Positions 1-5,796 are shown, counted from the stretch's first letter. The stretch: 5,796 nucleotides of DNA from Verrucomicrobiota bacterium (GCA_028872645.1 JAPKDK010000196.1:1-5796); one strand, 5' to 3'. Numbers and translations: made by a program. The notes: generated by a model not told the origin, from the letters alone.

Positions 1-1139
1 CGTCGCAGTTGGAATTCACGCGGCTCGCGATGCTCGCGCAATTCACCGGCGTGCTGGGTGTTTCCGCCGTGGTGGCTTGGGGGTCGGTGGGTGGATTGCT
101 TTTGGTGTGTCGCTGGCGCGGTGAAAAGAAGTTTGAGCCGCCGATGCTCAAAGAATTGGCGGGGCCTGCCGTGTTGTTGGCGGTGGCGGTCGGTTTGGGC
201 AGCTTCGCGTTGGCGCAGCCGTTAGGCGAGAAACGCGATGAACTAAAAATCGCCCTCATCCAGCCGAGTATTCCGCAGACGGTTTTGTGGAATGTGTACG
301 ACAAACCTTCACAACACAAACGCTTCGCGCAGTTGATGGATCTCTCGGACATCGCGGTGGAGAAAAACCCCGACTTGCTCGTGTGGCCGGAAGCCTCCGT
401 GCCGCCGTTGAGTTTGCTCGATCCGGAAGTGGTGGATCCGCGTTTGGAAAAACTAAATGCTGCTTTGCGCGAGAAAAAAATCTGGCGCGTGTGGGGCGCG
501 GATCTTCGTTCTGAAGAGGGCGCGCCGCTCAACAGTTCGGTGCTCATCAATCCGAAAGGGGAGGCTTTGGCTAATTACAGCAAGCAACACCTTGTGATGT
601 TTGGCGAGTACGTGCCTTTTGGCGAAGAGTTGCCCTTTCTGAAAAAGCTCGCGCCGGTTGGGAATTTCGCGCGCGGCAAAGGGCCGGAAGTCTTCGATAT
701 GGGCCGTGCGAAAATGTCGGTCATTATTTGTTTTGAGGACGTCGTGCCCGCGCTCGCCCGCCGCGCGGCCACGCCGGAAGTGGATTTTTTGCTGAACCTC
801 ACCAACGACGGATGGTTCGGCCAAAGCCATCAACAATGGCAACACGCACGCTCCGCCGCATGGCGCGCCATCGAGACGCGTCGCCCGCTCGTGCGCTGTA
901 CGAACAACGGCATTACCTGTTGGGTCGACGAGTACGGGCGCTTTCATGGCGTGAAGCCGCCGGTGCATTCTCCGCGCGTGAACATCGTCACCATCCCCCT
1001 CCGCCAAGGGCCGCGCGCGCCGACGGTTTATCAACGCGCTGGCGACTGGCTTCCGTGGGGCGCGGTGGCGGTTTGCATGGGGCTCATCCTCGTCCGCCGT
1101 AAAAAGGGCTCGGCATCGGGCGCTAATCCAGCTAATTGA
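1..1139 (+). CDS. lnt: Apolipoprotein N-acyltransferase, C-terminal part (5' end outside window)
   Basis: This inner-membrane enzyme transfers the third acyl chain from a phospholipid to the N-terminal cysteine of lipoproteins, the last step of lipoprotein maturation. The frame is open from the window edge (phase: codons start at position 3), so the N-terminal membrane region lies upstream; the TTG at 9 is not the start. Counting that Leu as residue 1, there are hydrophobic segments at about 13-35 and 51-69, then the nitrilase-type domain from about 79 to 330. The catalytic triad is visible: Glu128 in LLVWPEAS, Lys192 in YSKQHLVMFGEYVPFGE, Cys241 in IICFED. Their spacing (64 and 49) is close to that of E. 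coli Lnt. NLTNDGWFG and RCTNNGIT are further family signatures. A final membrane helix at about 347-363 is followed by a basic tail (RRKK). It stops with TGA 8 nt before prfB. No frameshift or missing active-site residue is seen in the part present. Confidence 0.95.
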   Translation, partial: SQLEFTRLAMLAQFTGVLGVSAVVAWGSVGGLLLVCRWRGEKKFEPPMLKELAGPAVLLAVAVGLGSFALAQPLGEKRDELKIALIQPSIPQTVLWNVYDKPSQHKRFAQLMDLSDIAVEKNPDLLVWPEASVPPLSLLDPEVVDPRLEKLNAALREKKIWRVWGADLRSEEGAPLNSSVLINPKGEALANYSKQHLVMFGEYVPFGEELPFLKKLAPVGNFARGKGPEVFDMGRAKMSVIICFEDVVPALARRAATPEVDFLLNLTNDGWFGQSHQQWQHARSAAWRAIETRRPLVRCTNNGITCWVDEYGRFHGVKPPVHSPRVNIVTIPLRQGPRAPTVYQRAGDWLPWGAVAVCMGLILVRRKKGSASGANPAN

Positions 1140-1147
1140 ACCGCACA

Positions 1148-2285
1148 ATGTTCGACAACGTCCAAGCCCGACTTACTGAAACCGAAGCCCGACTGGCCAA
1201 GCTGCGGAGGTTTCTTTGACCTCCCGAATTGCGAAGCGCAGCTGAAAGCGTTGGAAGAAAAAATGGCGGTCGATAGTTTTTGGGATAATCGCAAGGCGGC
1301 CCAGAAAGTGGTTGAAGAATGCGCCGACCTGCGCAAACGCATCGAGCCAATCCGCACCGCCGAGAAGAAACTCGATGATTTGCAAGTGATGGTCGAGCTC
1401 GGTGCGGATGAAGACGAGGACACCCAAACCACGCTCGTCGCTGAGGTGACGGCGGACACAGATAAATTTATCGCCTCGCTTGACGCGCTCGAATTGGCCG
1501 CGTTGCTCAGTGATCCGGCCGATCGCAGTAACTGCATTCTTACCATCAACGCCGGCGCGGGCGGCACCGAAAGCTGCGACTGGGCCGATATGCTTTTGCG
1601 AATGTACCAACGCTGGGCCGAGCGCCGCGATTGGAAGGTGGAAGTCACGGACGTGACCGCCGGAGAAGTCGCGGGCATCAAAAGCGTGACCGTAATTATC
1701 TCCGGCGAAAACGCCTTCGGATATTGCAAGGCCGAGCGCGGCGTGCATCGGCTCGTGCGCATTTCGCCTTTCGATTCCAACAAACGCCGCCACACCAGTT
1801 TTGCTAGCGTGGATGTGATTGCCGAAATGGTTGACGAAGTGGATATCGAAATCGATCCTTCCGACTTGCGGATCGATACTTATCGCAGTGGCGGCAAGGG
1901 CGGCCAAAACGTCAACAAAGTGGAAAGCGCCGTGCGCATCACGCACTTGCCCACCGGCGTGGTGGCCGCCAGCCAAAATCAGCGCAGCCAACACCAAAAC
2001 AAACACACCGCGATGAAATTGCTGGGTGCAAAGCTCCACGCCAAACGCGAGGATGAAAAGAAATCGGAAATGGAGCGTTTTTATAGCGACAAAGGCGCGA
2101 TCGGCTGGGGGAACCAAATTCGTAGTTACGTTTTTCAACCCTACCAAATGGTCAAAGACCTCCGCACCGGAATTCAAACCGGCAACGTGCAGGCGGTGAT
2201 GGATGGCGAGGTGGATGAATTTGTAAGCGGCTGGTTGCAAGCCGGTTGCCCCACGGAACGAATGGCGGGAGGCGATGACGAATGA
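1148..2285 (+). CDS. prfB: Peptide chain release factor 2, made by programmed +1 frameshift
   Basis: RF2 is a cytoplasmic factor that reads UGA and UAA in the ribosomal A site and triggers peptide release. The gene lies in two frames: 23 codons from ATG 1148 to CTT 1214-1216, an in-frame TGA at 1217-1219, then the +1 frame from GAC 1218 to the TGA at 2283-2285. The joined protein is 378 residues, slightly longer than the E. coli protein (365). The stop-recognition tripeptide SPF falls at 206-208 (RLVRISPFDSN) and the catalytic GGQ at 251-253 (SGGKGGQNVNKVES), nearly the same positions as in E. coli RF2; SPF rather than PxT identifies RF2 and not RF1. The N-terminal part is a helical domain and the C-terminal part has the usual DLRTG region. 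ATG 1148 has no good Shine-Dalgarno, so initiation may be coupled to lnt termination 8 nt upstream. It overlaps trpC by 4 nt. Expression is expected to be autoregulated by RF2 level at the internal UGA. Confidence 0.96.
1205..1220 (+). promoter_or_regulatory. RF2 programmed +1 ribosomal frameshift site
   Basis: The string CGGAGGTTTCTTTGAC holds every element of the conserved prfB recoding site: a Shine-Dalgarno-like GGAGG (1206-1210), a 3-nt spacer, the slippery CTT codon followed by T (1214-1217), the TGA stop (1217-1219) and the following C. Moving one base at CTT changes the next codon from TGA to GAC. The E. coli site has the same order and the same 3-nt spacing. The known mechanism is that slow UGA decoding when RF2 is scarce, together with internal Shine-Dalgarno pairing to 16S rRNA, promotes the shift; plentiful RF2 ends translation after a 23-residue peptide. 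Confidence 0.95.
1206..1224 (+). repeat. Perfect inverted repeat around the frameshift site (possible hairpin)
   Basis: GGAGGT at 1206-1211 is exactly complementary to ACCTCC at 1219-1224, giving a possible 6-bp stem with a 7-nt loop (TTCTTTG) that contains the slip codon and the start of the stop codon. The 5' arm is the internal Shine-Dalgarno itself, so the 3' arm has the same sequence as the anti-Shine-Dalgarno core of 16S rRNA. The complementarity is directly visible; folding and a role in regulation are inference. The 3' arm also encodes Asp-Leu-Pro, so protein constraint could explain it. Confidence 0.6.
2267..2272 (+). promoter_or_regulatory. Ribosome binding site of trpC
   Basis: GGGAGG lies inside the end of prfB, 9 nt before ATG 2282. 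It supports this start for trpC and independent or re-initiating translation at the ATGA overlap. Confidence 0.7.
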
Positions 2286-3076
2286 GCATCCTCGATGAAA
2301 TCGTAGCGCACAAGCGCACCGAACTGGCGGCGTTGCCCGCGGCGACGGTCACGCTGGAAACGTTGCGCGCCCAAGTGGCCGAACGCGGCGGGGTGCGGGA
2401 TTTTACCGCCGCATTGGCCCACCCGCGCGGGGGTGATGTAGGGCTCATTGCCGAAGTGAAAAAGGCGTCCCCTTCGGCGGGTGTCATCCGTGAGGACTTT
2501 GATCCCGTGGCCATCGCGCGTGAATACGAGGCGGCTGGCGCGAGTTGTCTTTCGGTGCTGACGGATAAAAGGTTTTTCCAAGGCTCGCCTGAGTTTTTGA
2601 AACAAATCCGCTCGGCGGTGAACTTGCCGTTATTGCGAAAAGATTTTATCATCGATGAACGCCAAATCGCGGAGGCCATCGATTGGGGCGCGGATGCAGT
2701 TTTGCTAATCGCCGCCATTCTCAATGATGCGCAGCTTGGCCACTTCCACGCCCTCGCCACCGCGGCTGGGCTTACGGCATTGGTGGAGGTGCACAACGAA
2801 GATGAACTCAACCGCGCGCTGGCGCTCAAGGCACCGCTCATTGGCGTGAACAATCGCAACCTCAAAACATTTGAAGTGGACCTCGCCACCACCGAACAAT
2901 TGGCTGCGCGGATGGATTTACGGCAAACTTTATTGGTGGCCGAAAGTGGCATTCATTCGCGCGCGGATGTAGAGCGGCTCACCGCGTGCGGCGCGCGCGC
3001 CGTGCTCGTGGGCGAATCGCTGATGCGCGAGGATGATATCGGCGCAAAGGTGCGCGAATTGGGAGGGCAATCATGA
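2282..3076 (+). CDS. trpC: Indole-3-glycerol-phosphate synthase
   Basis: This cytoplasmic enzyme closes and decarboxylates CdRP (1-(2-carboxyphenylamino)-1-deoxyribulose 5-phosphate) to indole-3-glycerol phosphate in tryptophan synthesis. The 264 residues match a single-function TIM-barrel enzyme, without a fused TrpF domain. Expected active-site residues are present: Glu58 and Lys60 in LIAEVKKASPSAG (the family signature), Lys120 in LLRKDF, Glu169 in ALVEVH, Asn190 in IGVNNRNL, Glu221-Ser222 in VAESGI, with the phosphate-binding end VLVGESLMR at 242-249. The start ATG overlaps the prfB stop as ATGA and has GGGAGG at good spacing. The stop overlaps the next ATG in the same way. No other trp gene is in the window, so the pathway genes are probably dispersed; sitting behind the RF2 gene suggests expression tied to general translation rather than a trp leader. 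No attenuator is visible. Confidence 0.96.
   Translation: MSILDEIVAHKRTELAALPAATVTLETLRAQVAERGGVRDFTAALAHPRGGDVGLIAEVKKASPSAGVIREDFDPVAIAREYEAAGASCLSVLTDKRFFQGSPEFLKQIRSAVNLPLLRKDFIIDERQIAEAIDWGADAVLLIAAILNDAQLGHFHALATAAGLTALVEVHNEDELNRALALKAPLIGVNNRNLKTFEVDLATTEQLAARMDLRQTLLVAESGIHSRADVERLTACGARAVLVGESLMREDDIGAKVRELGGQS
3061..3067 (+). promoter_or_regulatory. Ribosome binding site of the REC-PP2C gene
   Basis: GGGAGGG lies in the last codons of trpC, 5 nt before ATG 3073. It is a strong purine-rich match and fixes the start that gives a complete receiver domain. Confidence 0.75.
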
Positions 3077-4218
3077 GCGATCCGTTGCGAGTATTGATCA
3101 TTGAAGATTCAGCGTTGGACGCCAAAGTGCTGGTGGGCCTTCTGCAAAATGGCGGATACGAAATCGACAGCGAACGCGTTGAGACCGCCTCAGAATTTTC
3201 CGAAGCCATTCAGCGCCGGCCGTGGGATATTATTTTGGCGGATTACAATCTGCCGGAGTTCAACGGGCCGGAAGCATTGTTGCTTCTGCAAAAGAGCGAG
3301 CGCGACATTCCTTTCATCGTCATCTCCGGGGGCATTGGTGAGGATTTGGCCGTGCAAATTATGAAGTCCGGCGCGCACGATTATTTGATGAAAGGTAACC
3401 TTGCGCGGTTGGTGCCGGCCATCGCCCGCGAGGTGCGCGAGGTGCGCGAGCGGACGATGCGCCGCGAAGCAGAAAGCGCATTGCACGCCGCCAACGAACA
3501 AATGCGCATCGCACATGAAATTCAGCAACGGTTGTTTCCCAAGGAAGCGCCCGCGCTGGATGGGTTCGACATCGCCGGCCTCACGCAATCGGCGGATGAA
3601 GCGGGCGGGGATTATTACGATTATATTTCAATGCCCAATGGTTGCCTCGGCTTGGTGGTGGGCGATGTGACCGGGCACGGCATCGGCCCCGCGCTGTTAA
3701 TGGCCGAGACGCGCGCGTACCTTCGCATCCTTACCAGCCACAGCAATGACGTGGGCCACATTCTTACGCAGGCTAACCGCGTGTTGTGCGAAGACATCGA
3801 CGCGGAACGATTTGTGACGATGCTGTTGGTGATGCTCGATCCCGCCGCGCGCACTATTTGCCACGCGAGTGCCGGTCATCCGCCGGGTCTATGGCTCGAT
3901 GCCAAAGGTAAAAGCAAACCCGACCTGCGCCGCAACGGCATCCCTCTCGGGCTGCGGCCGGACACCCAATACGCCGCCAGCGAACCGCAGCAATTGGAGC
4001 CGGGCGATCTGTTGGCACTGATGACCGATGGCGTGGAGGAATCACTCTCTGCAGAGGATGAACTCTTTGGCAATGAGCGCGTCCTCGCAACGATCCGTGC
4101 AGGGCAGGGCGGGCCGGCAAAAAAAATTGTAGCCGCGCTGCACGACGCCGGCCACGCGCATCTTGCTGCGGATGTTCAACCGGATGATTACACCACGATT
4201 GTCCTTAAGGCATTATAG
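3073..4218 (+). CDS. Response regulator with PP2C/SpoIIE-type serine phosphatase output (RsbU-like)
   Basis: This 381-residue cytoplasmic protein has a receiver domain (about 5-120), a charged helical linker (about 112-150) and a PPM/SpoIIE phosphatase domain (about 160-380). Receiver residues visible: acidic pair Glu11-Asp12 in IIEDS, phospho-acceptor Asp57 in LADYNLP, Ser85 in VISGG at the switch Thr/Ser site, and Lys107 in YLMKGN. The phosphatase metal-binding acids are present: Asp180 in GGDYYDY, Asp198 in GDVTGHG, Asp319 in LMTDGVEE, and Asp371/372 in QPDDYTTIV, so it should be active. In known systems such phosphatases dephosphorylate an STAS anti-anti-sigma factor in response to a sensor kinase; neither partner is in the window, so its target is unknown. 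The gene starts inside the trpC stop (ATGA) and is the last of the cluster, ending with TAG, unlike the TGA stops upstream. A GAF or PAS domain is absent. The domain assignment is secure, the biological role is not. Confidence 0.92.
   Translation: MSDPLRVLIIEDSALDAKVLVGLLQNGGYEIDSERVETASEFSEAIQRRPWDIILADYNLPEFNGPEALLLLQKSERDIPFIVISGGIGEDLAVQIMKSGAHDYLMKGNLARLVPAIAREVREVRERTMRREAESALHAANEQMRIAHEIQQRLFPKEAPALDGFDIAGLTQSADEAGGDYYDYISMPNGCLGLVVGDVTGHGIGPALLMAETRAYLRILTSHSNDVGHILTQANRVLCEDIDAERFVTMLLVMLDPAARTICHASAGHPPGLWLDAKGKSKPDLRRNGIPLGLRPDTQYAASEPQQLEPGDLLALMTDGVEESLSAEDELFGNERVLATIRAGQGGPAKKIVAALHDAGHAHLAADVQPDDYTTIVLKAL
3427..3450 (+). repeat. In-frame 9-nt tandem repeat in the REC-PP2C linker
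   Basis: CGCGAGGTG occurs twice back to back (3427-3435, 3436-3444), followed by a partial third copy CGCGAG (3445-3450). It is in frame and encodes Arg-Glu-Val, Arg-Glu-Val, Arg-Glu-Arg at residues 119-127, part of the helical linker between receiver and phosphatase. Confidence 0.8.
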
Positions 4219-4247
4219 TGTGAGGGCGTGTCTGCGGGCGAAAAAGA

Positions 4248-4276
4248 TTGTCAACCGCTCGCAAGCGCGACATTCT
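4248..4276 (+). promoter_or_regulatory. Possible sigma-70 promoter of the tRNA-Pro gene
   Basis: TTGTCA (4248-4253) matches five of six bases of a -35 box and is followed after 17 nt by CATTCT (4271-4276), a poor -10 box (three of six). Start of transcription would be only a few bases before the tRNA. The position is sensible, but the weak -10 makes this tentative; read-through from the upstream gene is the alternative, as no terminator hairpin with a T-run is seen after 4218. Confidence 0.3.
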
Positions 4277-4289
4277 CCGCCTTTGGCGG
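4277..4289 (+). repeat. Short inverted repeat overlapping the tRNA 5' end
   Basis: CCGCC, TTT, GGCGG forms a perfect 5-bp stem with a 3-nt loop. Its 3' arm contains the first three bases of the tRNA acceptor stem (CGG, 4287-4289). It lacks a T-run, so it does not look like a terminator. Confidence 0.5.
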
Positions 4290-4363
4290 ACCGTAGCGCA
4301 GCCTGGTAGCGCGCCACACTGGGGGTGTGGAGGTCGGGAGTTCGAACCTCCCCGGTCCGACCA
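4287..4363 (+). tRNA. tRNA-Pro, anticodon GGG
   Basis: The 77 nt fold as a complete cloverleaf. The acceptor stem CGGACCG (4287-4293) pairs fully with CGGTCCG (4353-4359); discriminator A4360 is followed by an encoded CCA (4361-4363). The D arm is GCGC-AGCCTGGTA-GCGC. The anticodon stem CCACA/TGTGG (4314-4318, 4326-4330) closes the loop CTGGGGG, giving anticodon GGG at 4321-4323, which reads the proline codons CCC and CCU. The T arm is GGGAG-TTCGAAC-CTCCC. The sequence closely resembles bacterial tRNA-Pro(GGG). It stands alone, between the REC-PP2C gene and the ceramidase-like gene, on the same strand as both. Confidence 0.97.
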
Positions 4364-4419
4364 TTTTCACTTCGGTATAAAAACGCTGGCCAGTACTCTG
4401 AGCTTTACTCCGACTTAAC

Positions 4420-4448
4420 GTTACAAATGTGGGCATTTGAATAATACT
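4420..4448 (+). promoter_or_regulatory. Weak candidate promoter for the ceramidase-like gene
   Basis: The 120-bp spacer after the tRNA is clearly richer in A and T than the genes and holds GTTACA (4420-4425), 17 nt, then AATACT (4443-4448), each four of six to sigma-70 consensus. The perfect 8-bp palindrome TAACGTTA (4416-4423) overlaps the -35 box and could be chance. This spacer must hold either a promoter or a read-through leader; the exact boxes are uncertain. Confidence 0.25.
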
Positions 4449-4483
4449 GGTTATCGAAAATTAGTAAGTGTAGGCTCAGCTAA

Positions 4484-5796
4484 ATGAAACGCCTCTTCAC
4501 ACTCTTTTTGGCCCTCACCGTCGGGATCACCCTCACCTTACAGGCTGCCGGCCTGCGGGTGGGCACGGCGGCAGTGGATATTTCGCCGACCGTGAAACCC
4601 TTCCAATTGCGTTCGGGCAAATCCACCTATGTGCATGACCCCTTGCACGTGCGCGCGGTGGCCTTTGAAAACGGTCAAGGACGCGCGGTAATTGCCGTGG
4701 TGGACGCCATCGGTGTGGGCCGTGAAATGTGTGATGAAGCCAAGGCAGCCGCAGCCAAGGTGACCGGCTGGAAACCGGAGCAAATGCTCATCGCCGGCAC
4801 CCACACGCATACTGCCCCCAAGGGCGGCGACACTTCGCCCGGGCGCATTGCTTATGAAAAAACGCGCCGTGAAGGCCTGCGCCAAGCACTGATTCAGGCC
4901 ATCCAATCGCTGGAACCAGCAAAGGTTGGGTTTGGGTCTGCCGAGGAGGCCAGCGAGGTGTACAACCGCCGCTGGTATCTGAAGCCCGGCCGGATGGATC
5001 TGAATCCTTGGGGACTCAAGGACAAGGTGCGCATGAACCCGCCGCGGGATGCGATTGTGAAACCCGCTGGGCCGATTGATCCGGAGCTATGCGTAGTGTA
5101 TGCCCGCACCACTCGCGGCAAGCCGCTGGGTTTGGTGGCCAACTACGCGCTGCATTACGTCGGCGGTATTCCGAGGGTTACCGAAAAGGATGGCCGCGTG
5201 GTGGGCATGGCCTCAGCTGATTACTTCGGGGAATTTGCGCGCATCATGCCGCACCGCGTAGGCGGCCTGAATCCGCCAGCCAACTTTGTGGCGCTAATGA
5301 GCAACGGTGCTTCCGGCGACATCAACAATATCGATTTTGACAGTAAACGTCCGCCACGCGCTCCCTTTGAGCAGGTACGCGTGGTGGCCACCAAGATGGC
5401 CACCGCCGCTTGGATCGCCGTCAAGGGCATCGAGACCTATCACGACAACCCCATCATCGCCGTGCGCCAGCGCGCGGTGGAACTGCGCTATCGCATCCCC
5501 ACCGAGACCGAAGTGGCACGCGCCCGCAAGGTGTTGGCGCTGCCGCCCAAGGAACGCGAGGCGGTCCTTGGCTGGCACAGGAAGGCCAGTTCCTATGCTT
5601 CGAAAACCCTGCAGTATGCCGCGCCTGATGCCCCGCGCACGGAGAAGGTGATTGTGCAGGCCATTCGCATTGGCGATCAGGCGATTGTTTCCATGCCGTT
5701 CGAGGTGCTCGTGGAAATTGGTCTGGAGATCAAGGACAAGAGCCCGTTCCAGCGCACGTTTTTGATCGAGCTAGCCAACGGCGGCTACGGTTATCT
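4484..5796 (+). CDS. Exported neutral/alkaline ceramidase-family protein (3' end outside window)
   Basis: The frame is open from ATG 4484 to the window end (437 residues, no stop), so the gene is incomplete. Residues 1-22 form a Sec signal peptide: basic MKR, a hydrophobic core (LFTLFLALTVGITLTL) and an AA cleavage region, so the protein is probably periplasmic or secreted. The rest resembles the N-terminal catalytic domain of neutral/alkaline non-lysosomal ceramidases, zinc amidases that split ceramide into sphingosine and fatty acid. Visible motifs: GTAAVDISP at 27-35, zinc-ligand-like His107 and His109 in AGTHTHTAP, His224 in NYALHY, Glu407 in SMPFEV, and tyrosines near 435-437 in NGGYGY. 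The site of the catalytic serine motif GDxSPN reads GDINNID (278-284), with no serine, so true ceramidase activity is doubtful; another hydrolase substrate is possible. The ribosome site is weak (AGG, 9 nt upstream). The family is sure, the substrate unknown. Confidence 0.85.
   Translation, partial: MKRLFTLFLALTVGITLTLQAAGLRVGTAAVDISPTVKPFQLRSGKSTYVHDPLHVRAVAFENGQGRAVIAVVDAIGVGREMCDEAKAAAAKVTGWKPEQMLIAGTHTHTAPKGGDTSPGRIAYEKTRREGLRQALIQAIQSLEPAKVGFGSAEEASEVYNRRWYLKPGRMDLNPWGLKDKVRMNPPRDAIVKPAGPIDPELCVVYARTTRGKPLGLVANYALHYVGGIPRVTEKDGRVVGMASADYFGEFARIMPHRVGGLNPPANFVALMSNGASGDINNIDFDSKRPPRAPFEQVRVVATKMATAAWIAVKGIETYHDNPIIAVRQRAVELRYRIPTETEVARARKVLALPPKEREAVLGWHRKASSYASKTLQYAAPDAPRTEKVIVQAIRIGDQAIVSMPFEVLVEIGLEIKDKSPFQRTFLIELANGGYGY

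Noticed and set aside
9..11. TTG as the start of the first gene
   Set aside because: The frame is open to the window edge, and the preserved sequence begins in the middle of the Lnt membrane region; the true start must be upstream.
1217..1219. In-frame TGA that could mean prfB is a pseudogene or contains a sequencing error
   Set aside because: It sits in a complete RF2 recoding signal, and the downstream frame keeps SPF and GGQ at the expected positions.
1251..1253. TTG as the start of prfB
   Set aside because: It would remove 34 residues of the normal RF2 N-terminal domain and has no ribosome site; the frameshift explains the gene fully.
453..2240. Long minus-strand reading frames opposite lnt and prfB (231, 254 and 355 codons)
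   Set aside because: They lie opposite clearly conserved genes, show no recognisable domain and are low-complexity in residue make-up, as expected for mirror frames in GC-rich DNA.
4219..4286. Rho-independent terminator after the REC-PP2C gene
   Set aside because: No GC-rich hairpin followed by a T-run is present; the only stem (4277-4289) lacks the T-run and overlaps the tRNA.
4416..4423. Palindrome TAACGTTA as an operator
   Set aside because: Eight bases in an AT-rich spacer can easily arise by chance, and no second copy or regulator gene is visible.
4251..4436. Minus-strand 61-codon reading frame
   Set aside because: It reads the tRNA-Pro gene backwards and gives the well-known false peptide GPGRFELPTSTPPVW found opposite many tRNA genes.
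4340..4483. tRNA 3' end as an attachment site for an integrated element
   Set aside because: No direct repeat of the tRNA 3' end, integrase or phage gene is seen in the window.
4538..5651. Reading frames on both strands within the ceramidase-like gene
   Set aside because: The true frame from 4484 has a signal peptide and conserved motifs through to the window end; the others are shadows.

Overview
The window is about 5.8 kb of moderately GC-rich DNA from a Gram-negative-type bacterium. Lnt (lipoprotein N-acylation) implies an outer-membrane lipoprotein system. The closely packed housekeeping genes, a response regulator fused to a PP2C phosphatase, and a secreted protein of the neutral-ceramidase family (numerous in environmental Verrucomicrobiota and Planctomycetota) together suggest a PVC-group bacterium, most likely Verrucomicrobiota. 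That placement is inference from gene content; no marker in the window proves it.

Layout. Positions 1-4218 hold a compact plus-strand gene cluster: the 3' part of lnt (1-1139), prfB for release factor 2 (1148-2285), trpC for indole-3-glycerol-phosphate synthase (2282-3076), and a REC-PP2C serine phosphatase (3073-4218). The gap between lnt and prfB is 8 nt, and the next two junctions are 4-nt ATGA stop/start overlaps, so the genes are probably co-transcribed and translationally coupled. prfB is split over two frames and needs the classic +1 programmed frameshift (internal Shine-Dalgarno, CTT slip codon, TGA, C). This is the well-known RF2 autoregulatory switch and not a broken gene. Unusually, the internal Shine-Dalgarno has a perfect 6-base complement just 3' of the shift site, giving a possible hairpin with the slip site in its loop.

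A short intergenic region leads to a tRNA-Pro(GGG) gene with encoded CCA (4287-4363). A 120-bp, AT-richer spacer (4364-4483) follows, and then a gene for an exported neutral/alkaline-ceramidase-like protein starts at 4484 and runs off the window end. It keeps the zinc-ligand-like His and Glu positions but has GDINN where characterised ceramidases have the catalytic-serine motif GDxSPN.

How the parts relate. RF2 ends translation at UGA and UAA. lnt, prfB and trpC all end in TGA, while the phosphatase ends in TAG, which RF1 reads. Because trpC and the phosphatase depend on ribosomes finishing prfB, the RF2 frameshift could also tune these two genes; this is a hypothesis. No mobile element, CRISPR array or clear novel multi-gene system is visible. 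The points most worth following are the frameshift hairpin, the possible gating of downstream genes, and the altered ceramidase active site.
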